A stretch of DNA of 37,133 bases. It comes from Mucilaginibacter gilvus. GTDB taxonomy: Bacteria; Bacteroidota; Bacteroidia; Sphingobacteriales; Sphingobacteriaceae. Location of the stretch: NCBI RefSeq assembly GCF_004054195.1, contig NZ_SBIW01000005.1:1-37133 (forward strand), in the 5' to 3' direction. The notes under the pieces were generated by a model. That model searched no databases and was not told the origin of the DNA. It was given only the letters and a program-made list of their open reading frames with translations. The translations under genes were made by a program, and so were the position numbers. Every line of letters begins with the position of its first letter. The stretch's first letter is position 1. Of the stretch, positions 1-6,763 are shown in pieces.

Positions 1-84
1 GAACAAAGACTATGGCCTCTCAACACAAAGCTGTTGTTTTCTCTGATACTTTTACTTCTTTCAATAATATGTCATTGTTTATAT

Positions 85-220
85 GGTTCATTAGTTCATA
101 GGTATCATTGGTTCATTAGTAGCCATAATGCATATAACGAAGAACATAAACAATATAAAATATAGTACGCTATTCATTAGTCACGTTGCAAATACCAATG
201 AACAACTGAACTAATGAACC
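85..220. repeat. Inverted repeat upstream of 5S rRNA
   Basis: The 13-mer GGTTCATTAGTTC at 85-97 is repeated in exact reverse complement at 208-220. A partial second copy (GGTTCATTAGT, 110-120) and another ATTCATTAGT at about 173 lie between them. Together the arms could fold into a long imperfect hairpin. The stretch 1-235 has no gene; if the 23S gene lies just outside the window, this is the 23S-5S spacer, and the hairpin could be part of the precursor processing stem. Function is inference. Confidence 0.5.
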
Positions 221-236
221 AGTGAACTGAAGATAT

Positions 237-348
<112 letters not shown>

Positions 349-373
349 CTTAAAGCCGCAAGGCCTTAACGAG

Positions 374-410
374 AACCCTTTCATCTAACGATGAAGGGGT
401 TTCTTCGTTT
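374..410 (+). terminator. Rho-independent terminator after 5S rRNA
   Basis: AACCCTTTCATC (374-385) pairs with GATGAAGGGGTT (390-401), a 12-bp stem with one G-T wobble and a 4-nt loop. It is followed by a T-rich tract (TTCTTCGTTT). It lies about 26 bases after the 5S gene and would end the rRNA transcript. Confidence 0.85.
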
Positions 411-463
411 AAAAGAAATCCAGAAAGGCTCTTGTCCGGGAGTTCGGAAATCTTCCACTATTT

Positions 464-503
464 GTTCACGTTTAACACATGAACGGCGTGAACATGCGTG
501 AAC
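464..503. repeat. GTTCACG/CGTGAAC repeats
   Basis: GTTCACG (464-470) is followed by its reverse complement CGTGAAC at 487-493 and again at 497-503, with a related ATGAAC at 479-484. Spacing of the direct copies is about 10 bp. It lies beside a decayed RepA-like ATPase gene, so a relict protein-binding (iteron-like) site is possible. The copies are few and short, so this is only suggestive. Confidence 0.3.
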
Positions 504-584
504 GCCTCTTAATCAATACCTTAGCAAAATCATATACCCCTTTTACTGACACACTCGTGCCACCATGGGTTTTAGCCGTAGCCG

Positions 585-990
585 TTATATTTGTGTTCGC
601 TTGCTACCATAAGCAGCCTCACTTCTGCCTATCTGGCGCAGGCTTTTGCCTTGTTGGTGCAGGTCGCGGGCCTGTTGGGTGAGCAGGGTGCGGTGCGTTT
701 GAGCAGGCGGGTATCCTCGTGGTCTTATCGTAGGAATTGGTAGCGCAGGTCGTTGATGTCCTTTTCTATGCGGCATACGCAAATGTTTTCTTCGCCATAA
801 GTTTGCTGCGCATTGTGTTGCTTTATCTGTTTAAAATAGCGTTCGTGCGGGCTGCTTTGGCTTTCGCCTATGGCAAAGGCGCTATCGCAAAAGTTGATGA
901 GCATTTTGCTGCCCTGCAGATCGTTCACGGTGAGCGTCCGGGGTTGCGCTTGGGGGTATGCGCCAGGGCCATTCAAGCGATACCCGCGAA
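585..990 (-). pseudogene. RepA-like AAA ATPase, C-terminal remnant
   Basis: Read on the minus strand, the remnant carries motifs I recognise from Bacteroidota RepA/DnaB-like AAA-family ATPases of plasmids and integrative elements: AHTPKRN, TVNDLQGSKMLINFCDSAFA, FKQIKQ and a C-terminal basic stretch ending LHQQGKSLRQIG. The pieces lie in different frames. AHTPKRNPGR is one frame off from TLTVNDLQGSK (around 950). A TAA at about 725 interrupts QFLR-DHEDTRLL, where a Tyr codon would fit. A further frameshift precedes LLTQQARDLHQQGK (around 695). The N-terminal Walker A half is missing. It is therefore a multiply broken relic. The family assignment rests on recognised motifs, not on a search. Confidence 0.6.
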
Positions 991-1052
991 AGCAAAGGCC
1001 ACCGCAATTGGGCGGTTGATAAGTATGCCAATGAAAAAAGTATGCCGGACCA

Positions 1053-1778
1053 GATATTACCCTGAAAGATAACCTGGCCGAAACCGTGGGCAAAAAAGCA
1101 AGCTTATCATTTGCGCCGGTATTAATTGAACCTGCTTGAGGCCGGATAATCGTTGGGTAATAGTGAGCAAACCGGTCAGATCAACTGATCACCGACCCCT
1201 TGTCAATAGCCTTATTAGGTTATTCCGGTGGGCACCTGACCGAATGGGAAATGCCAGACGCTGTTCAGCAACTGGAGATCTTTTCTGTTTACTAACGTTC
1301 GGGAGGATCCCGATTTTTGACGGTGAAATTGAGCTTTTCGTAAACCGGTATTATGTGGGTCAAAAAGGAGGTAAAGGGTACGACGATCGAGTTCCCAAGA
1401 CCAGCGACATCCAGGCCATCTGAACCGCAGAAGGTAAGGTTATCAAAAATGATGCGGGTGTTACTCAAACCAAAACTGTAGAATTTGGAAACTCAGCGTG
1501 GCCAGGCATTCCTGTTCAATGACAGCCAATAAGGATCTACGGGCATTGGAAGAGCTTTAGGCCAAACAAGAGGAAGGGCAAACGTTATCGCCAAATGAGC
1601 GCGCGGCAAAACTGATCGATGACAGCAAGGTGGTGAATTGAAGATCGGTCATATTTTCAGTCAGCAGGCTGCCTATATTAACACCTTTGCGAAGATATTA
1701 AAGGATGAGCGCTTTGAAATTGCCAAAGCGACAAGGGATGCGCAAAAGATCGCTAACCTGTGCATTCCGTCTTGATTG
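1053..1778 (+). pseudogene. Decayed coding debris, unidentified
   Basis: Several short protein-like stretches occur in changing plus-strand frames with stops between them. They include ITLKDNLAETVGKKASLSF (1056-1112, frame ending at the TGA at 1137-1139), ALEELxAKQEEGQTLSPNE (about 1540-1595, with an internal TAG) and KIGHIFSQQAAYINTFAKIL (about 1639-1698, stopping near 1775). None forms an intact gene and I do not recognise the families. With the neighbouring RepA relic, they read as the eroded remains of an integrated element. The alternative, that these are chance open stretches, cannot be excluded. Confidence 0.4.
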
Positions 1779-1809
1779 TTCACACCTGCGCTTAGTAAAG
1801 CTCAAACGG

Positions 1810-1829
1810 AATCACCATCGACGGTGATT
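1810..1829. terminator. Hairpin, possible weak terminator
   Basis: AATCACC and GGTGATT form a 7-bp stem around a 6-base loop, followed by TTTCAG rather than a clean T tract. It could end transcription of the decayed genes to its left. The rest of 1780-2050 holds an A-rich tract (about 1908-1935) and no recognisable gene. Confidence 0.3.
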
Positions 1830-2112
1830 TTCAGATAAATAAATCTGTTGTCTTGTTGTTTGTTTTGGCTGCTTTAAAAAGGACAATAACCCAAACGTTT
1901 TTTCTAAAAAAAAAACATAAATAAAAGGTAAACAAAATTACGTGTCAGCTATTTGTTTCACGAGATGCGCTTGTAGCGAATGTGGTGTGGTTCAAATCGT
2001 TATGAGCCATTCATGGCGTCTTTTTGATTTATAGCTCAATTTTGAAAAGACGCTACGAATGACGCAACAGAGTTTTGCGATTATTTGCGAGTTTTGGCAG
2101 GTATGTAAAAGA

Positions 2113-2146
2113 AAAAGCCCCTTAATTTCGCAATTAAGGGGCTTTT
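2113..2146. terminator. Strong bidirectional terminator
   Basis: AAAAGCCCCTTAATT (2113-2127) and its perfect complement AATTAAGGGGCTTTT (2132-2146) enclose the loop TCGC. The 15-bp stem carries A and T tracts on both sides, so it can terminate from either strand. It separates the decayed element on the left from the att-like repeats on the right. Confidence 0.85.
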
Positions 2147-2169
2147 GACACTTTTGTCAATGTAATCAG

Positions 2170-2312
2170 CGGAGAGCTAGGGTTTTGAACCTATTGCGAT
2201 TCCGCTTTACTGAGGCCGTTTTTGGTACTTTTTGAACTTGAACGCTACGAATAGCGCATTTTTTCAATTTTACCTTTGGCGGAGAGTTAGGTTTGTGAAC
2301 CTCCACTCTTAT
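2170..2312 (-). other. Tandem tRNA-3'-end-like motifs (possible att scars)
   Basis: On the minus strand, two copies 111 bp apart read like a T-arm plus acceptor end of a serine-type tRNA. The one ending at 2170 reads GGTTCAAAACCCTAGCTCTC then CGC; the one ending at 2281 reads GGTTCACAAACCTAACTCTC then CGCC. Both deviate from a real T loop (GGTTCGAAYCC) and no 5' half is present. Integrases of Bacteroidota elements commonly target tRNA 3' ends and leave such duplications. An attachment-site scar is therefore likely but not proven. Confidence 0.5.
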
Positions 2313-2520
2313 ATGCTGGTAATCAGTAATTTACATTTTCAAAAGTCCTTTACGCTACGAATAACGCAATAGCAAATAGACTCTAATTGTTAAGTCAAAT
2401 ATATAAATAATATTAAAAAAAATAAAGTCTATTTTCTTATCAGCGGGTCGGTTCTAGCCTAGTCTGGGACATATTTGGCGTGTGAAATCTTTATGTGGAC
2501 AGCTTTTACTTGATGTATTT

Positions 2521-2958
2521 TTAATGGTCCCTGCACGCACACTCGTGGTGTTCATTAAGGTAGGCGACGGTCGATGTGGCCATCGTTTCCAAGACGTTGA
2601 TATTGATATCTGAAAGCTTCTTTACGTAAACGCATGCTTTGCCAATTTTGAATTTGCCCAGACTGTTCAAGATCTTTTCCTGCTCCGGTATTGGAGAATA
2701 GACATATAGCGAAAACTCTGCCTTTCGCGGCGAAAATCCCATTAATGGCATATCGCCTTCATGCCCGCTGGCATACTTATAGTGGTAACTTCCAAACCCG
2801 ATAATACTTGTGCCCCACAATTTGGGGTCGAATCCCGACCATGCACTCATCAATTCTATCAGTCGGTAACTATCGGCTTTCTTTTGGTCGTTTTCGACAT
2901 ATGATTCAATAAAATCGGGTACGCTTACATTTGTTTCGGTTGTTTTTGTCTTTGCCAT
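2521..2958 (-). CDS. DUF1801 domain protein
   Basis: The product is a 145-residue cytosolic protein of the DUF1801 (YdhG-like) family. Recognisable family signs are the N-terminal helix PDFIESYVENDQKKADSYRL, the central WGTSIIGFGSYHYKYASG stretch, and the C-terminal VYVKKLSDININVLETM helix. The length is normal for the family, whose biochemical role is not established. It starts 10 bases downstream of the VOC gene and is the last gene of a three-gene minus-strand operon headed by an AraC/GyrI regulator. The C-terminus is histidine/cysteine rich (HHECACRDH), which could bind metal, though this is only an inference. Confidence 0.9.
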   Translation of the reverse strand: MAKTKTTETNVSVPDFIESYVENDQKKADSYRLIELMSAWSGFDPKLWGTSIIGFGSYHYKYASGHEGDMPLMGFSPRKAEFSLYVYSPIPEQEKILNSLGKFKIGKACVYVKKLSDININVLETMATSTVAYLNEHHECACRDH

Positions 2959-2968
2959 ACTTTGCCTA

Positions 2969-3439
2969 TTAATCTTTTGGCTCCCACAGTTGAATTTTGT
3001 TTCCTTCAGGGTCTAAAATATTAACAAATTTACCATATTCAAATATTTCTATCTTATCAACGATGGTCACATTTTCCTTCCTAAGCTCTGCAACCAGTTG
3101 CTCCAGATCATCAACCCGGTAATTGATCATAAAATCCTTAGTCGAGGGCGCGAAATATTTTGTGTCGTTTGGAAAAGGGTTCCATTGGGTAAGCCCCTTT
3201 TTGTTACCGTCGCCTGCCTCACGCCACTCAAAACTGGTTCCATACGGTGTGGTGTCAAAACCGAGATGTAATTTATACCATTCGTTGATCGCTTTAGGGT
3301 CCTTGCACTTAAAAAATATACCCCCTATACCTGTTACTTTTTTCATTTTTTGTTTATTGTTGCTAATGATTGTGTTTACTGTAAAACCTGACAAAAAAGA
3401 AGCGGCTACAACTATGGTGAGCAATACTATTTTTTTCAT
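2969..3439 (-). CDS. VOC (glyoxalase/bleomycin-resistance) family protein
   Basis: The product is a 156-residue single-domain vicinal-oxygen-chelate protein. VOC features run from residue 33 to the end: GIGGIFFKCKDPKAINEWY in the first beta-alpha-beta module and FVNILDPEGNKIQLWEP in the second. Residues 1-31 form a hydrophobic segment (VVAASFLSGFTV) like a signal or membrane anchor, unusual for this fold. An internal Met at residue 32 (start at 3346) would give the standard cytosolic length and also has an A-rich upstream region, so the true start is open. The substrate is unknown. It lies 15 bases after the AraC gene and 10 before the DUF1801 gene, so it is probably cotranscribed with both. 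Confidence 0.88.
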   Translation of the reverse strand: MKKIVLLTIVVAASFLSGFTVNTIISNNKQKMKKVTGIGGIFFKCKDPKAINEWYKLHLGFDTTPYGTSFEWREAGDGNKKGLTQWNPFPNDTKYFAPSTKDFMINYRVDDLEQLVAELRKENVTIVDKIEIFEYGKFVNILDPEGNKIQLWEPKD

Positions 3440-3453
3440 TTTACTTATTTTTT

Positions 3454-4365
3454 TTATTTGAAATTATTTACCGCGTTAACGGGAATCCCGATGTCCAGAT
3501 CGAAATGGCTCCAGTTGCATACATTTTCTTTGTCCAAAAACACCTCCAGTCCGGGTTGCGCTTCGCATTCATAATCACTATTGATCAGCCAGTTATCAAA
3601 CAAATAATTGATACCCGTTGCAACCAAATTAATGTCGCCTGATACTCTGGTAAAGGCATATTTGCATGCAGGCAGTGTAGTTATTTGTACCGGGCTGTCC
3701 GCACTCACCTTAAAATCTTTTGGCAACGTTATGCATGATTCATATGTGTACTTCTCTTTTGGAGTTACTTCCGGGTCGTCCTTGGACATGCCAAAAATAG
3801 TTTCCGACGGATACAGGCCTACATCCTTTGACCAATGGATCAGTTTTGCAAATGCAGCGATCACTACGCGCTCCTTAAAAGCATCAGTCACCCTGATATA
3901 TGCGATCCTCCGTTCCGGCAGTTGCTTAATCTGAACAGGAAAACGTTTTTCCAATTCATCCTGCGTCAAGTCACAATGATATTCAATTATTGGTTGTAAA
4001 TCTTTGCGAATCTTGCTGTTTTTTATTTTTTCGCCTTTTCGATACTGACCCGGTGAAACGCCGAAATAGTGTTTAAATAAACGCGATAATGTTGCCGTAG
4101 AGGAAAAGCCACATTCAGTTGCAATTTCAGCAATAGTTTTTTTGGAAAATCTAAGAAGACGGGCAGCTTTTTCATTGCGCATCCTATTGGTAAAATTATG
4201 AACGGTTTCACCCATCATAGCAACAAAGATCCGGTGAAAGTGAAAAGGCGAAAAAAATGCAACAGAAGCTAATTCCTCGAGGGAAACAGACCTGTCCAGA
4301 TTATCGTTAAGGTGATCGATCACCTGATTTATTCTTCTTTTATAAATGTCAGTTGATTTGTTCAT
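3454..4365 (-). CDS. AraC-family regulator with GyrI-like effector domain
   Basis: The product is a 303-residue transcription regulator. Residues about 8-108 form the AraC double helix-turn-helix (DHLNDNLDRSVSLEELA, then FSPFHFHRIF, then IAEIATECGFSS and FKHYFGVSPGQYR). Residues about 130-300 form a GyrI-like/SOUL-type small-molecule-binding domain (VQIKQLPERRIAYIRVTDA; ending FDLDIGIPV). This architecture matches the Rob/BmrR-like regulators that sense hydrophobic compounds. It leads an operon with the VOC and DUF1801 genes and is probably their regulator. A gene-poor stretch of about 180 bases lies upstream, before the island's tRNA-like boundary. Confidence 0.95.
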   Translation of the reverse strand: MNKSTDIYKRRINQVIDHLNDNLDRSVSLEELASVAFFSPFHFHRIFVAMMGETVHNFTNRMRNEKAARLLRFSKKTIAEIATECGFSSTATLSRLFKHYFGVSPGQYRKGEKIKNSKIRKDLQPIIEYHCDLTQDELEKRFPVQIKQLPERRIAYIRVTDAFKERVVIAAFAKLIHWSKDVGLYPSETIFGMSKDDPEVTPKEKYTYESCITLPKDFKVSADSPVQITTLPACKYAFTRVSGDINLVATGINYLFDNWLINSDYECEAQPGLEVFLDKENVCNWSHFDLDIGIPVNAVNNFK

Positions 4366-4550
4366 AGGTTATCATTCCGCAATATACTTATCAGTAAGGT
4401 AGAGCAAGCCCAAATTATAAGTTTAAAAGCAATTAATGGTTGCTTCTATTTTACACCAATAGAAAATTATATAGAATGTCCCCAGGCTGGGCATAATTCG
4501 AACCATTTGGTAGAGCAATTGAAGGTGTTGAACGACTTAAGAGTTGCTTA

Positions 4551-4579
4551 AAGGAGTTCGATTCCCCTACGGGCTACCA
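4551..4579 (+). other. tRNA 3'-end fragment, att site of island
   Basis: AAGGAGTTCGATTCCCCTAC followed by GGGCTACCA is a T-arm (loop TTCGATT, stem with one mismatch), an acceptor strand and an encoded CCA. It is followed at once by a tRNA-type terminator. The bases to its left (4500-4550) contain a D-loop-like TTGGTAGAGCA but do not fold into a canonical anticodon arm or a matching 5' acceptor strand. I therefore call it a fragment, not a functional tRNA. A serine recombinase gene reads antisense through it, as expected at an integration junction. Confidence 0.65.
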
Positions 4580-4621
4580 AAGGGGAAAGATGCAAGTTAG
4601 TGTATCTTTCCCCTTTCTTTT
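4579..4621 (+). terminator. Terminator behind the tRNA fragment
   Basis: AAAGGGGAAAGAT (4579-4591) pairs perfectly with ATCTTTCCCCTTT (4604-4616), followed by CTTTTT. It is a 13-bp stem with a 12-base loop, directly after the CCA. The recombinase reading frame runs antisense through the whole hairpin. Confidence 0.85.
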
Positions 4622-6116
4622 TACCCTTTAACTGCCTGTTAATCTGCAATATAAGTTCAAGCGCAGTGTTCAAATAGGGGGTTCGATGTCCTGTTCCGTC
4701 ATAGCATAGGTTTTTAGGGTATATCGAACCGATCAATTTTCGCTTTTCTATGATGCTGGCCGATCTATAATGTATTTGTATGTCCGAATACTTCTGTATT
4801 ACGATATCTAATAAACCTTCAACCGTTTTTAAGCTCTCTCCCTTACTCGGCAGATCTGAAAGCTTGGCCTCCAAAACCCTTAAAGTAGCCGTACTTTCTG
4901 TTTTTATTGCCTTGAAGTCTTCGGCATCTATTTCTTCCATCATAAACCGTCTACGAGCATTGGAAAGGATTTTCTCCTGCTTATCAATCTGGTCTGCTAA
5001 TAGCAAACGTTCGTTCGACCCGCCCTCGCGTTCCGATTTAAAAACATCGATAACAATAGCTTTGAAATGGTCTGCAATGCCTGGTGTAAGTTGGAAGTTC
5101 AATAATTCGTTTTCAAAATATTCATTTACCGTTGCCGCTTTAAAACGGCATTTACAGTTTCCTGCGCAATGGTAATAATGAAAATAGTTACCGTGTCTGC
5201 CTCTTGACGCACTTCCGGTAAGCATCCTATGGCAGTCAGGGCACTCTAAAAAGCCTCTTAGCGGCAACATTTGTTGCAGTATTTTTCTTATTGCCGTTTA
5301 GGACGTCTTGTACTTCGTAAAATAGTGCTTCGCTTATAATCGGTTCGTGCTGCGCTTTTACAAATTGCATTTCTTCATCTTCATATGGTGGCACCACAAT
5401 AATTCCGCAATAAATAGGGTCTCTGATGATTTTCCAGAAATTGTTCCTTTCACATTCAAAACCTTTGGTTTTGGCCATTTTGCGTATCTGTTCAGCGTTA
5501 TGTGTACCAGTAGCTAATTCCTTAAACACCCATTGCATAATACTCGCTTCCGGCTGCTTTGGTGCAATATATTTCCTACCATCAGGATGAGAAAGGTTAA
5601 TATATCCTTTGGGTGCGGTGGAGACACATCGCCCTGCTTTCCTTGCCCTGCGCATACCAGTCAAAGTGTTGAGCGCGCGCCTTGTATTCTCTGATTCAGG
5701 AACGGCAAGGTAAACAGCAAGCATGACTGTGCTCTCAGGTATCTTAAAATCAATGGGCTGATCAATGGCCATTGCCTGAACATTAATATCACGCAATATC
5801 CCTATCATTTGATAGGCAAATTCAATGTTCCTGCTGAACCGGTCCCATTTGAGAAACAGGATATTTTCCTGGTCTTTTTTCTTCCTTGCCTTAACTATGT
5901 TTAACATTTTTGTCCATTCCGGGCGATTGAAGTTCTTTGCAGAATAGTCTTCTCTGAATATCCCCTTAACCTCAATGTTATTTTGCTCACAGTAACGCAA
6001 TAGGCGATCTTCCTGTTCAGGTAATGAGTAACCCTTTCTTTTTTGTTCATCGGTGCTTACACGCACGTATAGGTAGGCAGAATTCATAATGAGTAAGTTA
6101 AAAGCCAGCTAATATT

Positions 6117-6290
6117 TTACTTATCCGGCTTGTTATTAACGTATTGATTTACAGTTAATTTAGCTAAAAAATACAAGAAATCCAAAATTTTCTCTGCTTC
6201 ATTTTCAGATATTTCAATGCCATCCTTTCGTAGGGCTTTGATGGTATCGGTAGTTGTAACAGTTTTATTTTTCAGCCGGGCCTTACTCAT
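6117..6290 (-). CDS. Small unknown protein upstream of recombinase
   Basis: The product is 57 residues, starting MSKARLKNKTVTTTDTIKAL and ending VNNKPDK. A short basic N-terminus is followed by two predicted amphipathic helices (IKALRKDGIEISENEAEKIL, DFLYFLAKLTVNQYV). It ends 29 bases before the recombinase start, on the same strand, so it is probably the first gene of a two-gene operon. I do not recognise the family by name. The size, charge and position suggest a recombinase accessory factor or directionality factor, which is inference only. The codon pattern and helix spacing look like a real gene. Confidence 0.7.
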   Translation of the reverse strand: MSKARLKNKTVTTTDTIKALRKDGIEISENEAEKILDFLYFLAKLTVNQYVNNKPDK

Positions 6291-6346
6291 TCTGTAGCGT
6301 TAAGCAACAAAATTGAGCATAGCCCGTCTTTAATCTTGACAAGCTT

Positions 6347-6361
6347 TTCGGTAGTACCGAA
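6347..6361. promoter_or_regulatory. Palindrome upstream of recombinase operon
   Basis: TTCGGTA-G-TACCGAA is a perfect 7+1+7 palindrome, 57 bases upstream of the small gene that precedes the recombinase. The position fits an operator for a repressor of the integration operon. The binding protein is unknown; the XRE protein at 8404 is one candidate, although its own promoter carries a different palindrome. Confidence 0.5.
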
Positions 6362-6763
6362 CAATAAAGGTCAGTTACGGCTTTTTAACACAGGTAGGCA
6401 TTGCTCCGCTTAAACAACCGGGAGTGCTAAGCCGCTAAATTGTCAAGGGTGGCGCAACAACTCCAAAAAGCAATCGCCATTTACATGTCCTTTACGATTT
6501 AGAGGCAGGGCTAACTTTGTGGCGGCGGTGTAATGCAACGATAGGGATTCATCGCAGCATTCTTTATTAGTTTAGCTTATAATTTACAAGCTGGGGTTTT
6601 AGGCGTTGTCACTTTTCTTTTCAGCCAGCTTTCGGGTTTTGCAGGTGTAACGAGGTAGGAGTTACTCCTGCTTTCGAAGCGAGGCTGGCGGGCGAATGGA
6701 TGTAGCGTGCATACGCGTGATGTAATGAGCCGCTTGCCGCAGCTGCACTACTCCAAAGAACAA
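6362..6763. other. Gene-free stretch between operons
   Basis: I see no convincing gene here. The stretch is more GC-rich than its surroundings and carries small hairpins, for example AGGAG-TTA-CTCCT at about 6656-6668. It lies between the recombinase operon's upstream side and the 3' end of the HEPN gene, so it may contain transfer or replication signals of the island. No specific function can be supported. Confidence 0.4.

Larger units (their letters stand above)
2051..2362. repeat. Three CGCTACGAAT direct repeats
   Basis: CGCTACGAAT occurs at 2051-2060, 2243-2252 and 2353-2362, each followed by a degenerate RRCGCA (TGACGCA, AGCGCA, AACGCA). The middle copy is a small palindrome, CGCTA-CGAA-TAGCG. 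The last two copies are 110 bp apart and are each preceded by a tRNA-3'-like motif, giving a degenerate tandem unit of about 110 bp. No gene is visible in 1830-2520. The layout suggests arm-type recombinase sites or successive integration scars. Confidence 0.6.
4548..6087 (-). pseudogene. Large serine recombinase, frameshifted
   Basis: Two minus-strand frames together encode one site-specific recombinase of about 510 residues. The first (6087 to 5236, 283 codons) holds the resolvase domain with the catalytic Ser at residue 11 (YVRVSTDEQ), KWDRFSRN, and the recombinase domain. The second (up to 5270, down to 4548) continues with LPLRGFLECPDC, a zinc-ribbon-like CPDC...C...C region, a coiled coil, and the tail SPLVARRGIELL. 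The frames meet at about 5256-5270, where one extra base (around ACAAATG) breaks continuity; sequencing error is possible. The tail is encoded by the antisense of the tRNA end and terminator at 4551-4616, a common arrangement for tRNA-targeting recombinases. It would have integrated and excised the island to its right. Confidence 0.85.

Noticed and set aside
725..1093. Intact 122-residue protein on the minus strand
   Set aside because: Only the part from TLTVNDLQ onward is protein-like. The N-terminal third is out of frame relative to the AHTPKRN motif, so it is a broken gene, not a new small one.
4496..4579. A complete tRNA gene at the island boundary
   Set aside because: The T-arm, acceptor end, CCA and terminator are clear, but the 5' acceptor strand does not pair with ACGGGCT and no 5-bp anticodon stem forms. 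Only a 3' fragment is supported.
5236..5270. Programmed frameshift in the recombinase
   Set aside because: The junction ACAAATG has no slippery heptamer or downstream pseudoknot visible by eye. A mutation or sequencing error is simpler.
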